Below, piece by piece: positions 49,372 to 57,029 of a stretch of 64,000 nucleotides of DNA; positions within the stretch are counted from its first letter, which is position 1, and the number at the start of each line of letters is the position of its first letter. The notes beneath the pieces are model-generated. The model was not told where the DNA came from, did not search any database, and saw nothing but the letters and a program-made list of their open reading frames with translations. The stretch comes from Gaiellasilicea sp963794385 (GTDB taxonomy: Bacteria > Actinomycetota > Thermoleophilia > Gaiellales > Gaiellaceae), in assembly GCA_963794385.1 (NCBI GenBank), contig CAWCDT010000002.1, positions 124,001 to 188,000 of the forward strand. Reading direction: 5' to 3'. The position numbers and the translations under genes were made by a program.

Positions 49372-50279
49372 GGCCGCCCCGGCCGGGCGGGCCGGAGCGG
49401 AAGTCGAAGGGGGCGCTGGCGCTGCGCCGCAGCGTCGCGGCTCTGCTCCTGCTCGGCTTCCTCGGGCTCGGGCTCTGGCTCGGCGTGGAGGCGCTCGGAA
49501 GCGACGAGGAGGCGGCACCGCCGCCGCCTACGACGACCGCTGTGGTGCCGAAGCCGGTCATCCTCCGCATCGTCTTCCCGGAGGGCTTCACGCGCAAGGA
49601 CATGGTCGAGCGGGTCGGCGAAGTGCGGAGGATTGCGCGACAGAAGCGCAAGGTGACGCCCAAGCTGACCGCGGCCGCCTACGCGAAGGCCTCCCAGGCG
49701 GCAAGAGCGCCGGCCGCCTTCCGCAAGGAGACGAAGGGGATCGAGGGCTTCCTCTTCCCGGCCACGTATGAGTTCACGCCGAAGACGACCGCGAAGAAGC
49801 TCGTCGCCGACCAGCTGGCCCACTTCGACACCAACTGGAAGAAGGTCGACCAGCGCTACGCCCGGACGAAGAACCTGACGCCGTACGACGTGCTGATCAT
49901 CGCCTCGATGGTGGAGAAGGAGACGATCGCGCCGAAGGAGCGGCCGCTCGTCGCCGCCGTCATCTACAACCGGCTCAAGGCGGGGATGCCGCTCGGAATC
50001 GACGCCACGATCCGGTACGGGCTCGGCGTCCCCGGCACCGAGGCGCTGCGCCGCTCCCAGCTCGAGAGCGACAACCCCTACAACACGCGCAACCGCACCG
50101 GCCTGCCGCCGACGCCGATCGCCAATCCCGGCCTCGCCTCGATCAAGGCCGCTGCGAAGCCCGCGAACGTCGACTACCTCTACTTCGTGCGCAAGCCGGA
50201 CAAGATCCATCACTTCTTCACCGCGAGCGAGTCGGAGTTCTTTTCCAAGGCCTGCGAGTACGGGTTCGGCTGCGGGTGA
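49353..50279 (+). CDS. mltG: Endolytic murein transglycosylase
   Basis: 308 residues. One N-terminal membrane span (SVAALLLLGFLGLGLWLG) follows a short cytoplasmic stretch; a Pro/Thr linker precedes the YceG domain. EGFLFPATYEF, IIASMVEKETI (catalytic Glu), AAVIYNRLKAGMPLGIDAT and NPYNTRNRTGLPPTPIANPG are clear. It cuts nascent peptidoglycan strands to end synthesis. The order alaS, ruvX, mltG, aroE is a common actinobacterial and firmicute arrangement. Confidence 0.95.
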   Translation: MDDQVVRPPRPGGPERKSKGALALRRSVAALLLLGFLGLGLWLGVEALGSDEEAAPPPPTTTAVVPKPVILRIVFPEGFTRKDMVERVGEVRRIARQKRKVTPKLTAAAYAKASQAARAPAAFRKETKGIEGFLFPATYEFTPKTTAKKLVADQLAHFDTNWKKVDQRYARTKNLTPYDVLIIASMVEKETIAPKERPLVAAVIYNRLKAGMPLGIDATIRYGLGVPGTEALRRSQLESDNPYNTRNRTGLPPTPIANPGLASIKAAAKPANVDYLYFVRKPDKIHHFFTASESEFFSKACEYGFGCG

Positions 50280-50992
50280 TCGGCGGCACGACCGGCCTGG
50301 TCGGGCTGCTGCGGGATCCGAAGGTCGATTCGCTCTCGCCGCGGATGCACAACGCCGCGTTCGCGGCGCTCGCGCTCGACCTCGCCTACGTCCCACTCGG
50401 GGTCTCGCCCGACCGCCTCGAGGACGCGGTCCGGGGGCTCGTGGCGCTCGGCTTCCTGGGGGCCAACGTGACGACTCCGCACAAGCGGGCGATCGTCGCG
50501 CTCTGTGACGAGGTGGGGGACGGCGTCGAGTCGGTGAACACGCTCGTGATCCGCGACGGCCGCGTGCTCGGCTCCAGCACCGATACGGAGGCGCTCGGAG
50601 ACCGTCGACCGGCGACGGCGGCCGTCGTCGGCGACGGCGGGGCAGCGACCGCGTGGATCGCCGAGCTGACGTCGCGCAACGTCGATGTGCAGGTGTTCGC
50701 CCGGCGGGGCGAGTGGCCGCCGGGCGTCGACGACGTCGAGTTGATCGTCCACGCGACGCCCGTGCGGGACGAGCTCCTCTTCGACCCGAAACCGGGCCAA
50801 ACCGTGATCGACCTCGCCTACCGGCCCGAAGGAGGCGAGACGGCGCACGTCGCCACGGCACGCTCCGCCGGCTGCGAGGTCGTGGACGGACTCGACGTGC
50901 TGGTCGCGCAGGGTGCGGCGTCGTTCGAGGCCTGGACGGGCCTACCGGCGCCGGTCGATGTGATGCGCGCCGCAGTACGCTCTGCCGCGTGA
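50276..50992 (+). CDS. aroE: Shikimate 5-dehydrogenase
   Basis: 238 residues, shorter than the usual ~270. SLSPRMHNAAF is the shikimate-binding start, NVTTPHK holds catalytic Lys, and SSTDTEAL replaces the usual NTDxxG but keeps the catalytic Asp. The nucleotide loop is VVGDGGAATAW. It reduces 3-dehydroshikimate with NADPH. It is the first shikimate gene in a run aroE, aroC, aroKB, aroQ with overlapping ends. Start is a GTG overlapping mltG by 4 bases. Confidence 0.9.
   Translation: MIGGTTGLVGLLRDPKVDSLSPRMHNAAFAALALDLAYVPLGVSPDRLEDAVRGLVALGFLGANVTTPHKRAIVALCDEVGDGVESVNTLVIRDGRVLGSSTDTEALGDRRPATAAVVGDGGAATAWIAELTSRNVDVQVFARRGEWPPGVDDVELIVHATPVRDELLFDPKPGQTVIDLAYRPEGGETAHVATARSAGCEVVDGLDVLVAQGAASFEAWTGLPAPVDVMRAAVRSAA
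50976..50981 (+). promoter_or_regulatory. -10 box inside aroE for aroC
   Basis: TACGCT, 7 bases, GTG of aroC at 50989; could give a separate leaderless aroC transcript. Confidence 0.4.
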
Positions 50993-52068
50993 TCCTGAGC
51001 CTCACTACGGCGGGCGAGTCGCACGGGCCGGCGCTCGTCGCGATCCTGACCGGGCTCCCGGCCGGCCTCGTGCTCGACCGGGCCGCAATCGACGCGGACC
51101 TCCATCGCCGCCAGCAGGGCTACGGCCGCAGCCCGCGCCAGCAGCTCGAGCGGGACGAGGTGGAGGTGCTCGCCGGGCTCAGGCACGGCCGCACGATCGG
51201 CACCCCGCTCGCGCTCGTCGTCCGCAACCGCGACCACGCGAATTGGACCTGGGGGATGAGCCCCTGGCCGCCCGAGGGCGAGCCGTCCGGCAAGGGCGTG
51301 AAGCCGGTCACCTTGCCGCGGCCCGGACACGCAGACCTGGCAGGAACGCTGAAGTTCGGTCACGAGGACGTGCGCGACGCGCTCGAGCGGGCCAGCGCAC
51401 GCCAGACCGCCGTGTTCGTGGCGGCGGGCGCAGTGGCGAAGGCCTTCCTGCGCGAGCTCGGAATCGACGTCGCCGGCTCGGTGCTCGAGCTCGGAGGCGA
51501 GCGCGAGGCGTGGGAGGGTGCGATCGATGCCGCTCGCGCCGACCGCGACACGCTCGGTGGAGTCGTCGAGGTTCGCGCCGCGGGGGTTTTCCCCGGTCTC
51601 GGCTCCTACGCGACGCGTGAGGAGCGGCTCGACGCGCGGCTCGCGGCCGCTCTGATGGGTGTCCAGGCCGTCAAGGGCGTCGAGATCGGCGACGGCTTCG
51701 CGCTCGCGCGCGAACGCGGCTCGGCCGCACACGACGAGATCGAGCCAGGTCTGAGGCGCCGTTCGAACCGCGCCGGCGGGATCGAGGCCGGTGTCTCGAA
51801 CGGCGAGGAGATAGTCGTCCGCGCCGCGATGAAGCCGCTGCCGACCCTGATGCGCCCGCTCGACTCCGTCGATCTCGCCACGGGCGAACCGGCGCAGGCG
51901 CTCGTCGAGCGCAGCGACGTCGCCGCGGTCGAGGCGCTCGCGGTGGTCGCAGAAGCCGCGGTCGCCTGGGAGCTCGCCCGCGCGGCGCGCGAGAAGCTCG
52001 GCGGCGACGCGCTCGCCGACGTGAAGGCCGCCCACGCCGCCTACCTGGAGCGGATACGAGCCCGCTAG
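50989..52068 (+). CDS. aroC: Chorismate synthase
   Basis: 359 residues starting LSLTTAGESHGPALVAILTG, the FMN-binding signature, then RRQQGYGRSPRQQLERDEVE, RPGHADLAGTLKFGHED and RSNRAGGIEAGVSNGEEI. It makes chorismate from 5-enolpyruvylshikimate-3-phosphate. The GTG start overlaps the aroE stop by 4 bases and has its own -10 box within aroE. Upstream frame extension to 50653 lies inside aroE and is not translated. Confidence 0.96.
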   Translation: MILSLTTAGESHGPALVAILTGLPAGLVLDRAAIDADLHRRQQGYGRSPRQQLERDEVEVLAGLRHGRTIGTPLALVVRNRDHANWTWGMSPWPPEGEPSGKGVKPVTLPRPGHADLAGTLKFGHEDVRDALERASARQTAVFVAAGAVAKAFLRELGIDVAGSVLELGGEREAWEGAIDAARADRDTLGGVVEVRAAGVFPGLGSYATREERLDARLAAALMGVQAVKGVEIGDGFALARERGSAAHDEIEPGLRRRSNRAGGIEAGVSNGEEIVVRAAMKPLPTLMRPLDSVDLATGEPAQALVERSDVAAVEALAVVAEAAVAWELARAAREKLGGDALADVKAAHAAYLERIRAR

Positions 52069-52082
52069 ATCGTCCAGTCGCG

Positions 52083-53483
52083 CTGATCGGCTTCATGGGG
52101 GCCGGGAAGTCGACGCTGGGCTGCGAGGCGGCGGAGCGGCTCGGCCGCCCGTTCGTCGACGTCGACGACCTGATCGCGCAGGACCTCGGCGAGACGGCCG
52201 CGAAGATCTTCGCGCGCGACGGCGAGCACCGGTTCCGCGAGGTCGAGGAGGAGTGGGGAGTGACGCTCCTGAACGAGCACCACGACTACGGCGTGCTCGC
52301 GTACGGCGGCGGCGCGATCGAGTCGCCCGTGATTCGGGAGGCGTTGCGGGATCGGGCGATCGCTGTGTGGCTCGACGTCTCGGTCGACGAGGCGTGGGCG
52401 CGCTCGCGCGGCAGCGCGCGGCCGCTTGCCCAGGACGAGGCCGAGTTCCGGGCACGCTACGAGCGGCGCCGGCCGCTGTACGAGGCGGCTGCGGACTTCG
52501 TTGCCCACGACCTCGACGACGTCGTGCTCGCAGCCGGGGGAATCCACGTCGGGCTCGGCGCGCTCGAGCGGCTCGGAGAGCTCGTGCCGGGCGACGCGCC
52601 CGTCGAGCTCGTCGCGGACGCACGCGTCGCAGGTATCCATGGGATGGACGCGCAGCTGGCGCTCGGGGCGCGGGTCCACGCGCTCCACGAGGTCGCGCCA
52701 GGAGAACAGGCGAAGACGGTGGAGTCGATCGACGGGCTCTGGCACGCGCTCAGGCTCGAGCGCGGCGGCATGCTCGTCGCGCTCGGCGGGGGGAGCACGA
52801 CCGACGTCGCCGGCTTCGCGGCAGCCACGTATCTCCGCGGGATCGACTGGGTCGCCGTCCCCTCGACGCTCGTCGGCCAGGTCGACGCGGCGATCGGCGG
52901 CAAGACCGCGATCGACCTTCCATACGCGAAGAACCTCGTCGGCGCCTTCCACTGGCCCGTGCGAACGGTGATCGATCCCGCGCTTCTAGAGACGCTGCCG
53001 GAGGCCGAGCTCGAAAACGGCCGGGCCGAGGTGGTCAAGACGGGCCTGCTCGCGGGCCAGCCGCTGTGGGAGCTGGAGCTCGCCGAGCAGGTGCGTCGCG
53101 CGGCGGCGTTCAAGTGCGCCGTCTGCCTGCGCGACCCGCTCGACCTGGGCGAGCGCGCGCAGCTCAATCTCGGTCACACCTTCGCGCACGCGCTCGAGGC
53201 CGCAGCCCGTTTCGCGCTGCCGCACGGCCGGGCCGTCGCGCTGGGGCTGCTCGCCGCGCTGCGCCTGTCCGGGCTCGACGCGACGGTCGTCGAGCAGGAG
53301 CTGCGGCCGGAGCCCGTCCGCGTCGACCGCGAGCAGGCGTGGGCGGCGCTCGTGCGCGACAAGAAGGTGGTCGGCGGCGTGCCCCGCCTCGTCCTCCTCG
53401 ACGCGCCCGGGAAGCCGCGGCTCGGCGTCGAGCTACCCGAGTCGGATGTGCGCGCCGCGCTCGATTCGCTGATCGCGAGTTAG
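52083..53483 (+). CDS. aroKB: Shikimate kinase / 3-dehydroquinate synthase fusion
   Basis: Bifunctional protein. The kinase half (about 1-160) has GFMGAGKST, DVDDLIAQ and YGGGAIES. The dehydroquinate synthase half (about 170-465) has LGGGSTTDVAGFAAATYLRG, GGKTAIDLPYAKNLVGAFH, NGRAEVVKTGL and LNLGHTFAHALE, with Zn and NAD residues. It catalyses steps 2 and 5 of the shikimate pathway. The kinase fold should begin a few residues before GFMGAGKS, yet no ATG, GTG or TTG exists there. The nearest ATG (52095) lies inside the P-loop, so a CTG at 52083 or an error is proposed. Confidence 0.9.
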   Translation: MIGFMGAGKSTLGCEAAERLGRPFVDVDDLIAQDLGETAAKIFARDGEHRFREVEEEWGVTLLNEHHDYGVLAYGGGAIESPVIREALRDRAIAVWLDVSVDEAWARSRGSARPLAQDEAEFRARYERRRPLYEAAADFVAHDLDDVVLAAGGIHVGLGALERLGELVPGDAPVELVADARVAGIHGMDAQLALGARVHALHEVAPGEQAKTVESIDGLWHALRLERGGMLVALGGGSTTDVAGFAAATYLRGIDWVAVPSTLVGQVDAAIGGKTAIDLPYAKNLVGAFHWPVRTVIDPALLETLPEAELENGRAEVVKTGLLAGQPLWELELAEQVRRAAAFKCAVCLRDPLDLGERAQLNLGHTFAHALEAAARFALPHGRAVALGLLAALRLSGLDATVVEQELRPEPVRVDREQAWAALVRDKKVVGGVPRLVLLDAPGKPRLGVELPESDVRAALDSLIAS

Positions 53484-53486
53484 AGT
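53481..53486 (+). promoter_or_regulatory. -10 box, leaderless start of aroQ
   Basis: TAGAGT, 7 bases, GTG at 53494; TAG is also the aroKB stop. Confidence 0.5.
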
Positions 53487-53493
53487 CGCCTGC

Positions 53494-53919
53494 GTGCGTG
53501 TGGCAGTCCTCAACGGCGTCAACCTGGACGCGCTCGATCGCCGGGACCCCGAGCTGTACGGCGGGTTGGGCCTGGCCGAGCTCGAGAGCCGCATCTACCA
53601 GTGGTCGAAGGAGCTCGAGTGCACGACTCGCTGCCGGCAGACGAACCACGAGGGGCAGTTCGTCGACTGGTGCCACGACGCGCTCGACTGGGCCGACGGC
53701 GTCGTCCTGAACCCCGGCGCCTGGTCGCACTACAGCTACGCAATCCGCGACGCGGTCGAGCTCTTCACCGTGCCCGTCGTCGAGGTGCACCTGTCCAACA
53801 TCGCCGAACGAGAGGAGTGGAGGCGGCACTCCGTGATCGGCGAGCTGGCGGCAAAGCGCGTGATCGGCAAGGGGCCGGACGGCTACCGCGAGGCGCTCGA
53901 GTTCCTCGTCGCCCGGTGA
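53494..53919 (+). CDS. aroQ: 3-dehydroquinate dehydratase, type II
   Basis: 141 residues of the small dodecameric type. LNGVNLDALDRRDPELYGG holds the catalytic Tyr, QTNHEGQFVDWCHDAL the catalytic segment, LNPGAWSHYSYAIRDA follows, and VVEVHLSNIAEREEWRRHSV has the substrate His. It dehydrates 3-dehydroquinate to 3-dehydroshikimate, the step between the two neighbouring Aro enzymes. A GTG start fits its -10 box. Confidence 0.95.
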   Translation: MRVAVLNGVNLDALDRRDPELYGGLGLAELESRIYQWSKELECTTRCRQTNHEGQFVDWCHDALDWADGVVLNPGAWSHYSYAIRDAVELFTVPVVEVHLSNIAEREEWRRHSVIGELAAKRVIGKGPDGYREALEFLVAR

Positions 53920-54362
53920 ACTCCAAGTTCAAGATCACGATGCTTCTCGCGGACGCCGCGCAGGAGGTCGGCGGGAAGCTCTACGTGCTCGGCGGCGGCT
54001 GGTCGATCATCAACGCCGGTCCGACGAACTTCGCGATCGCCGTCTACATGCAGACTCCGTGGGATCAGGCGAATCGCCGGCACACGTTCAGGATCGAGCT
54101 CCTCGACGCTGACGGCCAGCAGGTGCTCCTGCCGCAACCGGACGGCAGCGAGCGGCCAGTGCTCATCGAAGGTCACCACGAGGCCGGCCGCCCTGCGGGC
54201 CTGAAGCCCGGAACCCCGCTCGACGGCGCGTTCGCGATCCAGTTCGCCGGGATCATGCTGCCGGCGGGCGAGCGGCTCGAGTTCCGGCTCTCGATCGACG
54301 GCGAGACCCACGAGGACTGGACGCTGCCGTTCACGACCCGGCCCGCAGCAGAGCCGCAGTAG
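53916..54362 (+). CDS. Conserved hypothetical protein (DUF6941-like)
   Basis: 148 residues from a GTG that overlaps the aroQ stop. KITMLLADAAQEVGGKLYVLGGGW at the start and a beta-rich rest with LPAGERLEFRLSIDGETHEDW are characteristic of a small family often annotated DUF6941. No catalytic motif is visible. Coupled to aroQ but with no known role in aromatic synthesis. Confidence 0.7.
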   Translation: MNSKFKITMLLADAAQEVGGKLYVLGGGWSIINAGPTNFAIAVYMQTPWDQANRRHTFRIELLDADGQQVLLPQPDGSERPVLIEGHHEAGRPAGLKPGTPLDGAFAIQFAGIMLPAGERLEFRLSIDGETHEDWTLPFTTRPAAEPQ

Positions 54363-54365
54363 GAT
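54360..54365 (+). promoter_or_regulatory. -10 box, leaderless start of pepP
   Basis: TAGGAT, 9 bases, GTG at 54375. Confidence 0.45.
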
Positions 54366-54374
54366 CATCGGCCC

Positions 54375-55424
54375 GTGAGCGCCACCTCCCGAATCGAGCG
54401 GCTTGCCGCGCTCCTCGACGAGCCGCTGCTCGTCACGAGCACTGTGAACGTTCGCTACCTGACCGGGCTCTCGAGCTCGAACGCGGTCGTGCTCGTCGCT
54501 CCGGACGGCGAGGCCACCCTGTACACGGACTTCCGTTACGCGCATAAGGCCCGCGCGCTCGACGGGGTTCGCTTCGAGCAGACCGCGCGCGCGATCCTCG
54601 GCGACCTCGCCACGCGCCTCGCCGGTCAGACCGTCGGCATCGAGGCGCACGTCCTCACAGTGGCCGGCAACGAAACGCTGGAGGGAGGGGGTGTCGAGAC
54701 GGTCGCGCGGACGGGTCTCGTAGAACGTTTGCGGGCGGTCAAAGAGCCGGCCGAGCTGGCGACGATGCGCGAGGCCGCCGCGATCTCCGATCTCGTGTTC
54801 GCCGCGCTCGCCGACGAGCGTTTCACCGGCCGGACCGAGCGCGAGCTCGCCTGGCGCGTGCGCGAGCTCTTCCACGAGCAGGGCGCTTCCGAGCTCGCGT
54901 TCGACTCGATCGTCGCCGCCGCCGAGAACGGCGCCAGCCCGCACGCGGATCTCCGCGACGTCGAGATCCCACCGAACACACTTGTCACCATCGACGCCGG
55001 CTGCCGCGTCGACGGCTACGTCTCCGACTGCACGCGCACGTTCGCGACGGGTGACCTCCCGGATGAGCTCGGGCGCGCCTACAAGGTCTGCCTCGACGCG
55101 CAGCTCGCCGGCCTCGCGGCGTACGGGCCGGGCGTCAGTGGCCGCGACGCCGATGCGGCCGCCCGCGACGTGATCGCGGCGGCCGGGTGGGGCGAAGAGT
55201 TCGGGCACGGGCTCGGCCACGGAATCGGGCTCGAGGTGCACGAGCTGCCGGCGACGCGCCCCGAGTCGACGGACACGCTCGAGGCCGGGAACGTCGTCAG
55301 CTGCGAGCCGGGGATCTACCTCCCAGGCGTCGGCGGTGTCCGGATCGAAGACATGGTCCTCGTCACGGACGACGGCCGCGAGCCGTTGACTCAGGCGCCC
55401 AAGGAGCTCGTCACCGTCGGCTGA
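54375..55424 (+). CDS. pepP: Xaa-Pro aminopeptidase (M24)
   Basis: 349 residues. The N-terminal creatinase-like domain has VRYLTGLSSSNAVVLV. The M24 pita-bread domain carries VTIDAGCRVDGYVSDCTRTF (two metal Asp), GLGHGIGLEVHE (His), SCEPGIYLPGVGGVRIED (Glu and Glu). It removes an N-terminal residue before proline and commonly precedes efp in bacteria, as here with one gene between. Confidence 0.93.
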   Translation: MSATSRIERLAALLDEPLLVTSTVNVRYLTGLSSSNAVVLVAPDGEATLYTDFRYAHKARALDGVRFEQTARAILGDLATRLAGQTVGIEAHVLTVAGNETLEGGGVETVARTGLVERLRAVKEPAELATMREAAAISDLVFAALADERFTGRTERELAWRVRELFHEQGASELAFDSIVAAAENGASPHADLRDVEIPPNTLVTIDAGCRVDGYVSDCTRTFATGDLPDELGRAYKVCLDAQLAGLAAYGPGVSGRDADAAARDVIAAAGWGEEFGHGLGHGIGLEVHELPATRPESTDTLEAGNVVSCEPGIYLPGVGGVRIEDMVLVTDDGREPLTQAPKELVTVG

Positions 55425-55485
55425 CTCTCTCGAGAGCCTCGTCGCGAAGTCCGCCGCCCGCGGTCACCGGCAGCTTGCCGCAGGT

Positions 55486-56409
55486 GTGATCCTTCCGACG
55501 GGTGAGACCCGCCTGCTTGGCGGACCAGCGGACGCACTCTTCGAGATCGGCTCGATCACGAAACCCCTGACGGGCGTCCTACTCGCGGAGGCGGTACTGC
55601 GCGGCGAGATGTCACTGGACGACCCGCTTTCGAAGCACCTTCCGCTTCACCAGGCGCCGTTGCTCTGGCCTGAGCGAGCGCCGACGCTCGTCGAGCTCGC
55701 GACGCACCAGGCCGGCCTGCCGAATACGCCCAGGAAGCTCCACCGACGTGAGGTCGCCTTCGTGCTCGGGCTCCGCCGCACCGATCCTTGGGTGGATGTC
55801 GACGACGTGTCCTACCCTCGGTTGCTCGCAGCGACCACCGTGAAGCGCTTCGGCCGGTTCCGCTACTCGAGCATCGGCTTCGGCCTTCTCGGCGAGGCGC
55901 TGGCCCGCCGTGCCGGAACGAGCTACGAGCTGCTCCAGCGGACGCGGCTCTGCGAGCCGCTCGGTCTTGCCGACACGTGGGTCGAACCGCCGCCGGGCGT
56001 GCGCGAGCGGCTGCTTCCGGGCCACACCCGCCGGGGCCGCCCCGCCCCGTGGCTGCGGGACGTGATGCCCGCGGCCGGCTCCGTCCGCTCGACCGTCTCG
56101 GACCTGCTCCGCCTGCTGGCGGCGGCGCTGGCTCCTGCCGCCGACTCGCCCGGACCGGCGCTCGCTCTCGCCGCGAAGCCGCGGCACCAGCTCTCGCGCG
56201 GGATGTTCATCGGGCTCGGCTGGCTCTTTCTCGAGCGAGGAGGAAAGCCTCCGGTCGTGTGGCACAACGGCGGCACGTTCGGCTTCCGGAGCTTCGCGGG
56301 CTATGTGCCGGCGGAGGGCGTCGCCGCGGTGGTGCTGGCGAACTCGCTCCGCGGCGTCGACCGGCTCGGTTTCAAGCTCCTCGACGCGGCGGCCGCCGCA
56401 ACGTCGTGA
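55486..56409 (+). CDS. Beta-lactamase-fold serine hydrolase
   Basis: 307 residues. FEIGSITKPLTGVLLAEAVL has the SxxK nucleophile motif, RYSSIGFGLLGEALARRAG the YxN-like motif, and VVWHNGGTFGFRSFAGY a HxG motif. It is a class C beta-lactamase/esterase-type protein without a signal peptide. Homology-like residues (LESLVAKSAARGHRQLAAG) run back to 55428 in frame, but no usual start exists there; the GTG at 55486 is the first. Substrate unknown. Confidence 0.85.
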   Translation: MILPTGETRLLGGPADALFEIGSITKPLTGVLLAEAVLRGEMSLDDPLSKHLPLHQAPLLWPERAPTLVELATHQAGLPNTPRKLHRREVAFVLGLRRTDPWVDVDDVSYPRLLAATTVKRFGRFRYSSIGFGLLGEALARRAGTSYELLQRTRLCEPLGLADTWVEPPPGVRERLLPGHTRRGRPAPWLRDVMPAAGSVRSTVSDLLRLLAAALAPAADSPGPALALAAKPRHQLSRGMFIGLGWLFLERGGKPPVVWHNGGTFGFRSFAGYVPAEGVAAVVLANSLRGVDRLGFKLLDAAAAATS

Positions 56410-56410
56410 C

Positions 56411-56416
56411 TACACT
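56411..56416 (+). promoter_or_regulatory. -10 box, leaderless start of efp
   Basis: TACACT, 8 bases, GTG at 56425. Confidence 0.5.
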
Positions 56417-56424
56417 GCGGCGCC

Positions 56425-56991
56425 GTGGCCGAGGTCGTCAGCACCAACGAGTTCAAGAACGGGATGCACATCGAGCTGGACGGCTCGGTCTGGCGCATCG
56501 TCGAGTTCCAGCACGTGAAGCCGGGCAAAGGCGGTGCGTTCGTGCGGACGAAGGTGAAGAGCGTGGACTCGGGCGCCGTCGTCGACCGGACATTCCGGGC
56601 GGGTGAGAAGTTTCCGCGCGTCTTCACCGAGGTCAAGAGCATGCAGTACCTCTACGACTCCGGCGACGAGGTCGTCTTCATGGACCAGGGCACCTACGAG
56701 CAGCTCTCGCTGTCGCACGCGTCGCTCGAGGCCGAGCTGCCGTACATGCTGCCCTCGAGCTCCGTGCAGCTCCTCTTCGTCGGCGGCAGGCCCTCGGGCG
56801 TGCAGCTTCCCTCCTCGATCGAGCTCTCGGTGACCGACACGGAGCCCGGCGTGAAGGGCGACACCGTCTCGAACGTGACGAAGCCGGCGACGCTCGAGAC
56901 GGGCGCGGTCGTCGCCGTGCCCCTCTTCGTGAACGTGGGCGACCGGATCAAGGTCGATCCCCGCGAAGGCCGCTACATCTCGCGGGCGTAG
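56425..56991 (+). CDS. efp: Elongation factor P
   Basis: 188 residues. The KOW-like N-terminal domain ends in the loop EFQHVKPGKGGAFVRTK, with Lys35 in the place that is modified in many bacteria. The two OB domains follow (DQGTYEQLSLS; VSNVTKPATLETGAVVAVP; VNVGDRIKVDPREGRY). EF-P helps ribosomes through polyproline stretches. No EpmA or EpmB gene is in the window, so whether Lys35 is modified is open. Confidence 0.97.
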   Translation: MAEVVSTNEFKNGMHIELDGSVWRIVEFQHVKPGKGGAFVRTKVKSVDSGAVVDRTFRAGEKFPRVFTEVKSMQYLYDSGDEVVFMDQGTYEQLSLSHASLEAELPYMLPSSSVQLLFVGGRPSGVQLPSSIELSVTDTEPGVKGDTVSNVTKPATLETGAVVAVPLFVNVGDRIKVDPREGRYISRA

Positions 56992-57017
56992 AGCCTCTTC
57001 GCCGCTGCGGCGCTCGG

Positions 57018-57023
57018 TAGGCT
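57018..57023 (+). promoter_or_regulatory. -10 box, leaderless start of the biotin-carrier gene
   Basis: TAGGCT, 6 bases, GTG at 57030. Confidence 0.55.
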
Positions 57024-57029
57024 CCGCTC

